From: Armatimonadota bacterium
Lineage (GTDB): Bacteria; Armatimonadota; HRBIN16
NCBI GenBank assembly: GCA_026003195.1
Contig: BPGU01000005.1
Span: 62,001-126,000 of the forward strand
DNA: 64,000 nt
Direction: 5' to 3'
Below the pieces are notes generated by a model that did no database searches, was not told the origin of the DNA, and saw nothing but the letters and a program-made list of their open reading frames with translations. A program made the translations under genes and the position numbers. How positions within the stretch are numbered: position 1 is the stretch's first letter; each line of letters opens with the position of its first letter. Shown in pieces: positions 7,165-14,749 of the stretch.

Positions 7165-7545
7165 CTAATTCAGGCAGAATTCTGCGTCTATCGGACAGGA
7201 CTTCTCGAGCACCTTCACACCGTTCCTCCACAGCGTTTCACACTGCAGACGGACCCCATCTAAGCCCTCTATCTGCTCCAGTTTCCAGTATTCAACGTAG
7301 TCACAGTTGTCGCCAGTTGCAAATACGGGCTCTCGGTATACCACGGACAGCCTGTATTGGGGGAATTCTATGATGATGTAGTATACGGCAAACAGACTCT
7401 CGCCGATTTGCTCGTACCGTAGCTCTACGGCCCCGCCCGTCATGAGCCGGAGCATGTTCACATACTCGTCAAAGCTGAGAGTCCAGACCGGCACTGTGTT
7501 CAAACCAAGCGCCGTCGCCAAACGGTCCGTGAAATCTTGTCTCAT
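7165..7545 (-). CDS. Hypothetical protein (126 aa), single-gene cassette
   Basis: No family recognised. The start is placed at ATG 7545 (MRQDFTDRLATALGL), directly after leader L4 with AAGGAGGCGATAGAG; a longer reading to 7644 would run through the leader and the neighbouring terminator. A helical N-terminus is followed by a beta-rich middle (LFAVYYIIIEFPQYRLSVVY) and a C-terminal segment with two cysteines. It has its own leader and its own terminator, so it is a self-contained transcription unit. Confidence 0.7.
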   Translation of the reverse strand: MRQDFTDRLATALGLNTVPVWTLSFDEYVNMLRLMTGGAVELRYEQIGESLFAVYYIIIEFPQYRLSVVYREPVFATGDNCDYVEYWKLEQIEGLDGVRLQCETLWRNGVKVLEKSCPIDAEFCLN

Positions 7546-7552
7546 CTCTATC

Positions 7553-7583
7553 GCCTCCTTGAAGTTTGGGATACATAACCTAC
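7553..7583 (-). promoter_or_regulatory. Repeated leader, copy L4 (consensus copy)
   Basis: Read leftward: GTAGGTTATGTATCCCAAAC, then TTCAAGGAGGCGA before ATG 7545. It matches the consensus exactly over the core. Confidence 0.75.
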
Positions 7584-7623
7584 CTGGCAAGTAACCGGCA
7601 GAAGTACAGGAGAGTCGTGCCTC

Positions 7624-7654
7624 AAAAGGCAAGGGCGGGCACAAGGCCCGCCCT
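7624..7654 (-). terminator. Intrinsic terminator of the 7657-8452 gene pair
   Basis: Read leftward: AGGGCGGGC, loop CTTGT, GCCCGCCCT, then TGCCTTTT. Perfect 9-bp GC stem with a T-rich tail, 2 bp past the stop at 7657. Confidence 0.85.
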
Positions 7655-7656
7655 GT

Positions 7657-7914
7657 TCATTCAACACATATCTCCCACTTGTCGTTTAGACCTCGTATAG
7701 TTATGAACGCCGAGTTGTCGTTGAAGGATATCTCGGCGACGATACGAGCCGGGATCCTCAGTATCCGCTTCCACCATGGTCTGGTCTCCACAACATAGTG
7801 CTTGCCCATGTTGCGGAGAATCTTGTATCTCTGGTCGGAGCAATATGGTCGTTCGTACCTGCCTGGGTCGAACGCAATTGCGCCTCTCCGGGTGAATATG
7901 GTGATGATCTTCAT
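7657..7914 (-). CDS. Small basic hypothetical protein (85 aa)
   Basis: No family recognised. Starts at ATG 7914, one base after the stop of the 178-aa gene, with GGAGGATAG just upstream, so it is translationally coupled. The N-terminal half is basic (MKIITIFTRRGAIAF, KHYVVETRPWWKRILR) and the C-terminal half is predicted beta strand. It ends next to a strong terminator. Confidence 0.65.
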   Translation of the reverse strand: MKIITIFTRRGAIAFDPGRYERPYCSDQRYKILRNMGKHYVVETRPWWKRILRIPARIVAEISFNDNSAFITIRGLNDKWEICVE

Positions 7915-7915
7915 C

Positions 7916-8452
7916 CTATCCTCCTATGCACTTGATGAACTCGTCGATGTCCGCCTGAATGACTTCATCGTCATCCATTACTGCGTCACCAGGCAATGTT
8001 ATGCCGAGCCGATCGCAGTACTTGCTGAGTAGAATGAAGTCTTCATCGGTCATAGGTCTCATCACGTTCAGTTCAGCCGGCTCGCCACTCACTGCGCTAA
8101 TTGTGGCGTAGACGGCTTTGCCATTGAATGGCGTACAGCGGTAGAACTCTATGTAGATCTTCAATTCGGCGTTGATGCTACTCTGGAAGTAGCTTATCAA
8201 CGCGCTCATCTCTGAACGTTTGCCGAATCGGTCCCATGCCGATGCTCGGTAAACCCCTCTAGTGTACTGGAACACAGACATTCTCTGAGTATGGTGCGGG
8301 AGAGCCTGGAGTACAGACAGGAATTCGTCTGCGTCACCAGCGCTTGAGATTAGCCTCTGCACTATCCACTGGTCTATGCTTAATCCCAGCATCTTGACCA
8401 GCAGGACAGCCGACTGTGTTCGTTGACACTCCAGGTCAAGCAAGGTTACCAT
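7916..8452 (-). CDS. Hypothetical protein (178 aa)
   Basis: No family recognised. ATG 8452 follows leader L5 and AAGGAGGCGATAGAG. The protein is mixed alpha/beta with an acidic C-terminus (DDDEVIQADIDEFIK). It forms a two-gene unit with the 85-aa gene: leader L5, two coupled genes, terminator at 7624. Confidence 0.65.
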   Translation of the reverse strand: MVTLLDLECQRTQSAVLLVKMLGLSIDQWIVQRLISSAGDADEFLSVLQALPHHTQRMSVFQYTRGVYRASAWDRFGKRSEMSALISYFQSSINAELKIYIEFYRCTPFNGKAVYATISAVSGEPAELNVMRPMTDEDFILLSKYCDRLGITLPGDAVMDDDEVIQADIDEFIKCIGG

Positions 8453-8459
8453 CTCTATC

Positions 8460-8489
8460 GCCTCCTTGAGTTTGGGATACCTAACCTAC
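8460..8489 (-). promoter_or_regulatory. Repeated leader, copy L5
   Basis: Read leftward: GTAGGTTAGGTATCCCAAAC, then TCAAGGAGG before ATG 8452. One core difference (G for T in the TTATG block), shared with L2. Confidence 0.7.
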
Positions 8490-8563
8490 GTTCGTGGTTG
8501 GGGCACTACTAGGCTGTATTTGTGTCAGTTAAGCAAATAGATATAACAGGTTGTCTCCTGGGC

Positions 8564-8700
8564 GCCATTCTCTCCCATTTCACTGCCATTCCATCCTATT
8601 TCATTGCCCTTCCATCCCATTTCACTGCCATTCTCTCCCATTTCACTGCCGTTCTCTCCCATTTCATTGCCGTTCTGTCCCTTGGTTGCCGTTCTATCCC
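8564..8700. repeat. 21-bp tandem repeat array
   Basis: Five 21-bp units starting at 8564, 8585, 8606, 8627 and 8648, one 19-bp unit at 8669 and a 13-bp partial unit at 8688. The unit is like GCCATTCTCTCCCATTTCAC plus T. It is pyrimidine-rich on the plus strand. It fills the gene-free gap 8490-8752 between leader L5 and the next terminator. No spacers of the CRISPR type are present, and the plus-strand reading through it looks like repeat artefact, not a gene. Confidence 0.9.
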
Positions 8701-8720
8701 ATCATCTGCAGTGGTGATAT

Positions 8721-8745
8721 CAAAACGGAAGGCTTTGTGGCGGTG
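8721..8745. repeat. 25-bp dispersed repeat, copy 1
   Basis: CAAAACGGAAGGCTTTGTGG plus CGGTG. A near-identical copy lies at 9172-9196, with T/C and G/A differences. Both copies sit just beyond a terminator in the leftward direction. This suggests cassette duplication or a transcription-related site. Confidence 0.7.
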
Positions 8746-8752
8746 TAAGCAA

Positions 8753-8780
8753 AGGGGAGGGGGCTTATGGCCCCTCCCCT
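8753..8780 (-). terminator. Intrinsic terminator of the 8783-9130 gene
   Basis: Read leftward: AGGGGAGGGG, short loop, CCCCCTCCCCT, then TTGCTT. GC-rich stem 2 bp past the stop at 8783; the T-tail is weaker than in neighbouring terminators. Confidence 0.75.
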
Positions 8781-8782
8781 GG

Positions 8783-9130
8783 CTATTTGAGGTGATCAAT
8801 AGCTTCTTTCAATCTATTCTTTGAACGGATTATCTCTTGCAGGTCTACGTCTACCTTGCCCAGTATGTGATGGGCCTTCTGGGCAATGGAAGATATCTTT
8901 GGGTCCTTTGAGGCTACTGCGATGTCTATGAGCATAGCCTGGGCTTCCAGCACATTGTGGTATGCGTCATTGGCGTTCACTTCGATATCATAGACTGCCG
9001 CTTGTGCTTCTGTCTTTGGCGTCAGTGCGACCTGAGCCTGCTGTTGTTTCATTCGCTTCAAGTCACCGGCAATCCCGAGTGCGAGTGCGGCAATAAGCAC
9101 TAGCGCAAGCACGATTCGCCAGACGTTCAT
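8783..9130 (-). CDS. Single-pass membrane-anchored helical protein (115 aa)
   Basis: ATG 9130 follows leader L6 and AAAGGAGGCGATAACG. Residues 4-22 are strongly hydrophobic (WRIVLALVLIAALALGIAG), an uncleaved anchor or a signal peptide. The rest is polar and almost wholly helical, rich in Ala, Gln, Lys and Glu, fitting a coiled coil. A spanin-like or membrane-tethered role is possible, but no lipobox or partner gene is visible. Self-contained unit with leader and terminator. Confidence 0.65.
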   Translation of the reverse strand: MNVWRIVLALVLIAALALGIAGDLKRMKQQQAQVALTPKTEAQAAVYDIEVNANDAYHNVLEAQAMLIDIAVASKDPKISSIAQKAHHILGKVDVDLQEIIRSKNRLKEAIDHLK

Positions 9131-9137
9131 CGTTATC

Positions 9138-9167
9138 GCCTCCTTTGAGTTTGGGATACGGAACCTA
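9138..9167 (-). promoter_or_regulatory. Repeated leader, copy L6
   Basis: Read leftward: AGTAGGTTCCGTATCCCAAA, then CTCAAAGGAGGCGA before ATG 9130. Two core differences (CC for AT); the rest is consensus. Confidence 0.65.
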
Positions 9168-9171
9168 CTGG

Positions 9172-9196
9172 CAAAACGGAAGGCTCTGTAGCGGTG
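9172..9196. repeat. 25-bp dispersed repeat, copy 2
   Basis: CAAAACGGAAGGCTCTGTAG plus CGGTG, matching the copy at 8721-8745 with two differences. It lies between the terminator at 9200 and leader L6. Confidence 0.7.
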
Positions 9197-9199
9197 CTT

Positions 9200-9235
9200 C
9201 CAAAAGGGGAGGGGGCACGGGGGATCCCTCCCCCG
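9200..9235 (-). terminator. Intrinsic terminator of the 9245-9649 gene
   Basis: Read leftward: GGGGGAGGG, a loop of about 10 bases, CCCCCTCCCC, then TTTT. It lies about 10 bp after the stop of the upstream gene. Confidence 0.75.
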
Positions 9236-9244
9236 CGCCGCCCT

Positions 9245-9649
9245 CTACGCGAACGCGCCTCGGCGTCGGCTAGCCTGAGGCTGAGCATCCTGCTGGGGCT
9301 TCAGAAAGTCGGCGAGCTGGTCAATGCTCAGCACCTGCATGGCGCCGACGAGGCTGACATTGGCCTGCTGGAGAATGCTTATGGCTTGCTGGCGGGCCTG
9401 CTCCAGCTCGGCGTCTCCTTTGGGCACCTCGATGGCCCACACGGACGCTGGCACCTGGCCAGGCTGAGCCGGGCCAACCAACGCCAACTCGGTCATCCCA
9501 GCGGCAACCAGCTGCTGCATTAGCCGAGGCAGTGCAAGAATGGCATTGGCGAGCTGGCTGTCACGGTCGCCAGAGATTGGCACCGCCACCTGGCGGCCGG
9601 GCAGTCCGAGCATGAACAGCTCACGGGAAATTGCTAAAGTGACGCGCAT
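9245..9649 (-). CDS. Paralogue of 15850-16269, 'RRxGAFA' family (134 aa)
   Basis: The start is placed at ATG 9649 (MRVTLAISRELF) after leader L7; a longer reading to 9811 would run back into the giant gene. It is clearly related to the protein at 15850-16269. Shared blocks in the same order are AILALPRLMQQLVAAGMTELAL, LEQARQQAISILQQANVSL and the C-terminus RRRGAFA. No known family. The two paralogues flank the giant polymerase-like gene, which suggests a duplication and perhaps a linked role. Confidence 0.7.
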   Translation of the reverse strand: MRVTLAISRELFMLGLPGRQVAVPISGDRDSQLANAILALPRLMQQLVAAGMTELALVGPAQPGQVPASVWAIEVPKGDAELEQARQQAISILQQANVSLVGAMQVLSIDQLADFLKPQQDAQPQASRRRGAFA

Positions 9650-9655
9650 AGCTAT

Positions 9656-9687
9656 CGCCTCCTTGAAGTTTGCAATACATAACCTAC
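9656..9687 (-). promoter_or_regulatory. Repeated leader, copy L7
   Basis: Read leftward: GTAGGTTATGTATTGCAAAC, then TTCAAGGAGGCGATAG before ATG 9649. Two core differences (TG for CC). Confidence 0.7.
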
Positions 9688-9701
9688 GCCATACCGCCAG
9701 A

Positions 9702-9727
9702 CGCCGAAGGCGCAGCGCCGAAGGCGC
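9702..9727 (-). terminator. Two tandem small hairpins after the giant gene
   Basis: Between the stop of the giant gene (9741) and leader L7 are two hairpins, GCGCC-TTC-GGCGC and CGCC-TTC-GGCG, side by side. They have no T-run, so they may be a weak terminator or a 3'-end-protecting structure. Confidence 0.4.
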
Positions 9728-9740
9728 ATCAACATACACA

Positions 9741-12700
9741 TCAACGAGACACATGCCAATACCAGCCCTCGCCGGGCTTATATACCTTGCAGGGAACCTG
9801 GAAGTGCTCACATATCCGGATGGTCATCGCAGTGCCACCAACAAACTCGTCACCACGCCAGCGAGGTATAGCAAACACAATACACGTATACACATCCTCA
9901 CCGGCGTCCAGACGAGCCTGACGAACCTGCATCAAACGCTCCACCATCCGCAGGTTCCGCACATGTAACATCAACACCCTGTCGGTCAACGCATCAGGAT
10001 TGGGATGTAACCGCTTCACTAACTCCACATCCTCTGCAGTCACATCACCCATCAACTCAACGGAACCGACAGACACATCCTGATCCACCACAATGCTCAA
10101 AGCACTGCCACCAAGACCAACAGCATGGGAGACCGCTATGCTGTCTATACCGTCGGCGCCACCGCTCAATACGGTAACGCCATGTTCCACAGCAGCCTCC
10201 ACAACGAACTTGCAGGCGTCTACCTGCTCAGCATCGGGCTCACGAGTGCCGACTACCAGACACATGGCACCGGGAACAGGAGACACCACGTACCAGGTAC
10301 CGGCAGGCAGACTCCGCTCCAGAACAGACTTCACAACAGACCAGTCCAGTCTGCCCAAACCGCAACCGACACGAGGCATCACCGCAGCGGGAACGGGCAT
10401 CGTGCGGGCAGCAGAACGAATCAACTCCAGATCCGATGCCTCACGCCAGTGACGCTTGGTCGGGAATAATACCAGATGGAACTGCTCCAGATACACGCTC
10501 ATGCCACGCTCCAGCTCGGACAGATGCGCACGATACGCATCCAGTAGACCCGGATAACGCTCCGCAGCCTGCTTCGCTACACCGGCACCCATCACACCAA
10601 CACAGTTGACAGGCACCACCGCAGGCAATCCGGTACGCTCTGCCCAATCCCAGAGATCACCATGAACCTCGGTCAATTGAACCATAGCAGACTCCTGTTG
10701 ATCTTGCTCCTGTTGATCCTGTTCCTCCTGTTGATCCTGCAACAGGTCGCCCAACTCGACGGTCTCAACAGACTCATCAGTCTCCATAGACTCATCAGTC
10801 TCCATAGACTGCTCATCGGCTAATAGACCGCCGAGTTGGGACAGATCAACCAGCTCCGTACCTTCCGGAACCTCCAGCTCGGGCACATCGATATCCCATT
10901 CCGGACCGTCAGGACCGGGCTCGGGATCATCGCCACCGAACAGAGCGTCCACATCAAAGCGCGGATACTCCTGGAAGCTGAAGCCCAGCACGAACCAGAG
11001 CGCCTGACTCAACTCCAGAGCACGCGCAATCTTGATGTGACGACGACTATACGGCACACCGAACTGCAGACCGGAATATAACACGGTGCCGTTGAATCCG
11101 GCCTCGTCCGGATCATCATCGCGCACGGTGGTATCGTCAATGAACACCATGTTCACGATACCCACAAACGCATCGCCGAGATGCACACGACGACCGTTCA
11201 CTACGCGATACAACGGAACGGACCGGATGACAACACCGAGCTCCTGAGCCTTCTGGAGCGCAGCACGCATCGCCTCGGTCTCTATCGCACCGGCTGTCAA
11301 TACCTCATAGTCGGCACGATGAGACTCTATCACGCGACGATACTCCGCCCAGATGTCGTCAATCAAGTGCGCTTTGCCCTGCATGCGTGCCGCACCGTTA
11401 ATCAGGATACCCCACGCCTGCTTCTTACGCGCGGAGATACCACTGAACACGGCATCCACACGCAACCCGTCGCCGGTCACTATCTCGTCACCAACGACGG
11501 TGGCAAATGACTTGATCATACCGTCCAGCACAACTACCTTGGCACCTACCGGACGGGAACGAGACACAGCCCAGAACTGAACGCTGGTCTCCACCGCATC
11601 GCTCGTGATGGACGCCTCATAAATCCGATACTCTACACCGAGCTCGTCAAAGTCCACCACGTCCGACGCCAGCACATCGTCTATCTTGACGAGTCCGCTC
11701 ACACCGCGCAGATACTCAAAACCATGAGCCTTGAGATCGCGCAGACGCTCGCGAATCAAATCGCCAAGATACGCACCCTCCGGTAGATGCACCAGCTGGG
11801 AACGCTCCTGCTCCACATAGTCCAGCGCACCGGCAGCAAGATAAGCGGTCTCACTGCTACCGTCGGCGGGCTGGATGAGACCAGGCGCATCCACCAGCGC
11901 AATAACCATCGGATGCACCACGCCATGCACACCGCGCACGGACGCCTCTACACTCATCAAGCCAGGAGTCTCACGCACGAAGCGATACCACTCCTGACCA
12001 CCAAACGCGAGCAGGTCGCGCCAGTGCTCGGCATTGGCGATATCCAGAGCAATCAGACGGTTCTGACCGCCCTTGCGAGGATACCAGCGCACCGTCTCAC
12101 CATACAGACGACGCACTACCTCGCTCACCAGACGGTCGAACCGATACAGAGCCACGTCCGGATCCGGTGCGATATCGGCATACACCAGACCCGCACGTAA
12201 CAGATCGCCATACACCGTGATGTGACGGGCAGTAGCCACAGATAACTCATGACGCAGACGCAACGCCTGGCTCTCGAACCGACGCACCACAGCACGCACG
12301 GCACGAACCAGACGAGACGCATCGTCCACGCCAATCGGATGGGACTTTCCACCCGCCAGCAACTGAGCCATCGCAGACGATACCTTGCAATGCACGCCCA
12401 GCAAGCCGAACAACAGACCGTTCAGCAAGCCGGACAACAACAACACCTGCGGGCTCAGATAACGAGCACCGATCTCTATACGGTCGCCAACACCCAGAAC
12501 CACAGCATCGAACCGACCGGGCAACCACTCCATGCTGCGGTCCTGAATGATGATGCAACCGCTCACAAATTCCTCCGGCTCGGCGAGGAACCATGCGGTC
12601 GCATACAGACTGACCAGACGATACTCATGAGCGACAAACGAGATACCGCTCATGGTCTCGCCAGCCTGCTTGTCGGCAACCAGCATCAGAAGGTGCCAGC

Positions 12701-14744
12701 GATACAACTTCTGACCGTCCACCTCACGGCAACCAAGACCGATGCGGAACAACTGGACGCTATCCAGAACAGCATCGGGAGCCACCTTGCGAGAGAGGTC
12801 AACGGTAACAACCTGCCCGTCGTCCTTGACAGGCACCTCGTCAAATACCATCACCTTCTCGCCAGACTCCAGCATCACAGGCTCAATCTGGTTGCCAAAC
12901 CGGTCAACCAGAACGCCCTCGGACACCACTATACCGCGATTGGACCAGGCGAACACATGCTCGCTCCAGTCCTCAGGGAACAGAACAGGCAGGAACTCGC
13001 GGTTCTCAAACGACTCGGCGTCACGCGCGTTCTTGGGAGCCTGCTGCTCCAGCCGAAGCAGAGTGAGCACGGGCAGATGCTCCGCCATACGGTGCAGAGC
13101 ACGCACCACACGACGGTGCAGACCGCCGTGCTCGTCACGCACGAGCTGTAACTGCACGCCGGTATACGCCATGCCACCAACATAATGCATCAGGTCACGG
13201 TCGTCCAGCGTGCACCACTTCGGCAAGGACAACAACTCCATCTCGGCGCCGAGACCCAATTCGCTGCGCTTGCCAACCAGCGCGGGACGCTCCACCACAC
13301 GATGGAGAGAACCGTGCATCGGAGCACGAGCACTGGTAGAAGCGGCAAGATGCAGATCGGTCACGGAAATGCTCTCGGCAGACGCGATCTCCAGATCCAG
13401 ATCCTCGCCGACACTATCCAGCACCGCAACCGCACCGGCAACAAGCTCACCGGTCTTGCGGGCATCCTCGTCGGCGTCCTGTAACAACTGCTCCGCCAAC
13501 CATCCCAGCTCGTCACGCACCTGGGACAGACGAGACATGCGGATGGCACGCAGAATGGCACGAGTATACGGCAAACTGAACGCAGGCACAGGCTCACCGG
13601 TCAACTCGTCCACCTGATTGCTGGCACCGGAGACCAGACGCTTGCGGGCGTCAAACAACGGCTCCAGCACCCGCATCAGATAGGAACTGACCAGACCGGC
13701 TTCCTTCTGGTAACCGGCACGGTCCAACGCACTGGCGATACGATACACCAGCGCGAACAGAGGACCGACACCCTGAGTGGCCAGAACACCGGCAAGCGCA
13801 GCGGCACCGTGCAGTCCGCTCATCTTGACCTGACCGGCAACGTCGCTCAACCAGGCGGGAGCCATCACGTTACCGGTCCAGAACGCCTCGAGCGGACGAG
13901 GCGCCAGCAACTGAGCCAGCTTCGGATCCAGCTCGGTCACCAGATCCCTCGCCATGGCGATATCCACATAATAACGGTCACCGTCCTCATCGCCATACAA
14001 CTGCAAGGCGATATCCGGAGGCAACCAGACCATATCGCCATGACAACCGACGGTGCTGACGTCAATCAGCACCGGCAGCGCGATGATGAAACCGGTCATG
14101 GGATCGGTCAACGGCATGCGACGCAGAATGAGCAGCAACTTACCGACACGGGCAGAAGCCGCTACCAGCATCGCAGCACGCACCGGATCGTCTACATCGA
14201 TGCCGATGTTCCCGGCGATACGAGCCGCCATGTCAACGGTGATACCCACCTCGGACACGAGCGGCTTCACACCGAACGCCGCGCTCATGGCACGGATATA
14301 ACGATGAGCAGGACCGCCCTTCACAAACTCGGGATAGTGCTCATCGTCGCCGCGCCAGAACGCCAACGGTAACGAACCACCAGGACCATACACGCCGTCT
14401 ATCTCGAACTGGCGCATGGTCTTGGCGGTCGCGGTGGATCGCAACGCCAACTCCACATCGGCGCGAGTCTTACCGGCACCGAGTTGAGCACGCCAGGCGA
14501 GCTCGAACAAGCCCTGCGGTTTCACCATGACGGTGCCGTCGGTGAGAGGATAGACGCGCACCGCACGACGGGATACCGGCAACGACACGCGCTTACCATC
14601 ATGAGTGAACTCCCACAAGGCGATGCCCACTCGTGGAAGCTCCTTGACGAGCTTGCGGGCAACAGCCTCGGGGAGAATCAGAGAGGAACCGCGCACGGTA
14701 ATCATAGCGGCACCTCCTCGCATAGAATCAAACTCGCGCATCAT
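9741..14744 (-). CDS. Giant fused two-barrel polymerase-like protein with macro and SLOG/DprA-like domains
   Basis: About 1,667 residues from ATG 14744 (after GGAGG at the upstream gene's stop); ATG 14705 also has a good GGAGG site. Numbering below counts from a GTG at 14753. Residues 254-259 are GDEDGD followed by RYYVDI, a beta'-like D-x-D-G-D motif preceded by an R-x-P. Residues 1071-1110 (GAKVVVLDGMIKSFA...GDGLRVDAVFSGIS) resemble the beta barrel with lysines K1072 and K1081. An acidic, Q/E-rich linker (about 1310-1356) follows. Next is a macro domain (1357-1495: VHGDLWDW, VNCVGVMGAGVAKQAAERYP, RVGCGLGRLDW), then a SLOG/DprA-like Rossmann domain (1496-1670: VVGTRE, SGGADGID). A paralogous fused version of the split pair at 4567-6827 is inferred. 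An internal ATG at 10685 with AGGAG six bases upstream could yield the last 314 residues alone. Confidence 0.6.
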   Translation of the reverse strand: MMREFDSMRGGAAMITVRGSSLILPEAVARKLVKELPRVGIALWEFTHDGKRVSLPVSRRAVRVYPLTDGTVMVKPQGLFELAWRAQLGAGKTRADVELALRSTATAKTMRQFEIDGVYGPGGSLPLAFWRGDDEHYPEFVKGGPAHRYIRAMSAAFGVKPLVSEVGITVDMAARIAGNIGIDVDDPVRAAMLVAASARVGKLLLILRRMPLTDPMTGFIIALPVLIDVSTVGCHGDMVWLPPDIALQLYGDEDGDRYYVDIAMARDLVTELDPKLAQLLAPRPLEAFWTGNVMAPAWLSDVAGQVKMSGLHGAAALAGVLATQGVGPLFALVYRIASALDRAGYQKEAGLVSSYLMRVLEPLFDARKRLVSGASNQVDELTGEPVPAFSLPYTRAILRAIRMSRLSQVRDELGWLAEQLLQDADEDARKTGELVAGAVAVLDSVGEDLDLEIASAESISVTDLHLAASTSARAPMHGSLHRVVERPALVGKRSELGLGAEMELLSLPKWCTLDDRDLMHYVGGMAYTGVQLQLVRDEHGGLHRRVVRALHRMAEHLPVLTLLRLEQQAPKNARDAESFENREFLPVLFPEDWSEHVFAWSNRGIVVSEGVLVDRFGNQIEPVMLESGEKVMVFDEVPVKDDGQVVTVDLSRKVAPDAVLDSVQLFRIGLGCREVDGQKLYRWHLLMLVADKQAGETMSGISFVAHEYRLVSLYATAWFLAEPEEFVSGCIIIQDRSMEWLPGRFDAVVLGVGDRIEIGARYLSPQVLLLSGLLNGLLFGLLGVHCKVSSAMAQLLAGGKSHPIGVDDASRLVRAVRAVVRRFESQALRLRHELSVATARHITVYGDLLRAGLVYADIAPDPDVALYRFDRLVSEVVRRLYGETVRWYPRKGGQNRLIALDIANAEHWRDLLAFGGQEWYRFVRETPGLMSVEASVRGVHGVVHPMVIALVDAPGLIQPADGSSETAYLAAGALDYVEQERSQLVHLPEGAYLGDLIRERLRDLKAHGFEYLRGVSGLVKIDDVLASDVVDFDELGVEYRIYEASITSDAVETSVQFWAVSRSRPVGAKVVVLDGMIKSFATVVGDEIVTGDGLRVDAVFSGISARKKQAWGILINGAARMQGKAHLIDDIWAEYRRVIESHRADYEVLTAGAIETEAMRAALQKAQELGVVIRSVPLYRVVNGRRVHLGDAFVGIVNMVFIDDTTVRDDDPDEAGFNGTVLYSGLQFGVPYSRRHIKIARALELSQALWFVLGFSFQEYPRFDVDALFGGDDPEPGPDGPEWDIDVPELEVPEGTELVDLSQLGGLLADEQSMETDESMETDESVETVELGDLLQDQQEEQDQQEQDQQESAMVQLTEVHGDLWDWAERTGLPAVVPVNCVGVMGAGVAKQAAERYPGLLDAYRAHLSELERGMSVYLEQFHLVLFPTKRHWREASDLELIRSAARTMPVPAAVMPRVGCGLGRLDWSVVKSVLERSLPAGTWYVVSPVPGAMCLVVGTREPDAEQVDACKFVVEAAVEHGVTVLSGGADGIDSIAVSHAVGLGGSALSIVVDQDVSVGSVELMGDVTAEDVELVKRLHPNPDALTDRVLMLHVRNLRMVERLMQVRQARLDAGEDVYTCIVFAIPRWRGDEFVGGTAMTIRICEHFQVPCKVYKPGEGWYWHVSR

Positions 14745-14749
14745 CTCTA

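Noticed and set aside
8564-8700. CRISPR array
   Set aside because: The units are directly adjacent with no unique spacers and no nearby cas genes.
12249-13151. Rightward 300-codon frame within the giant polymerase-like gene
   Set aside because: Opposite strand of a well-supported gene; no ribosome binding site.
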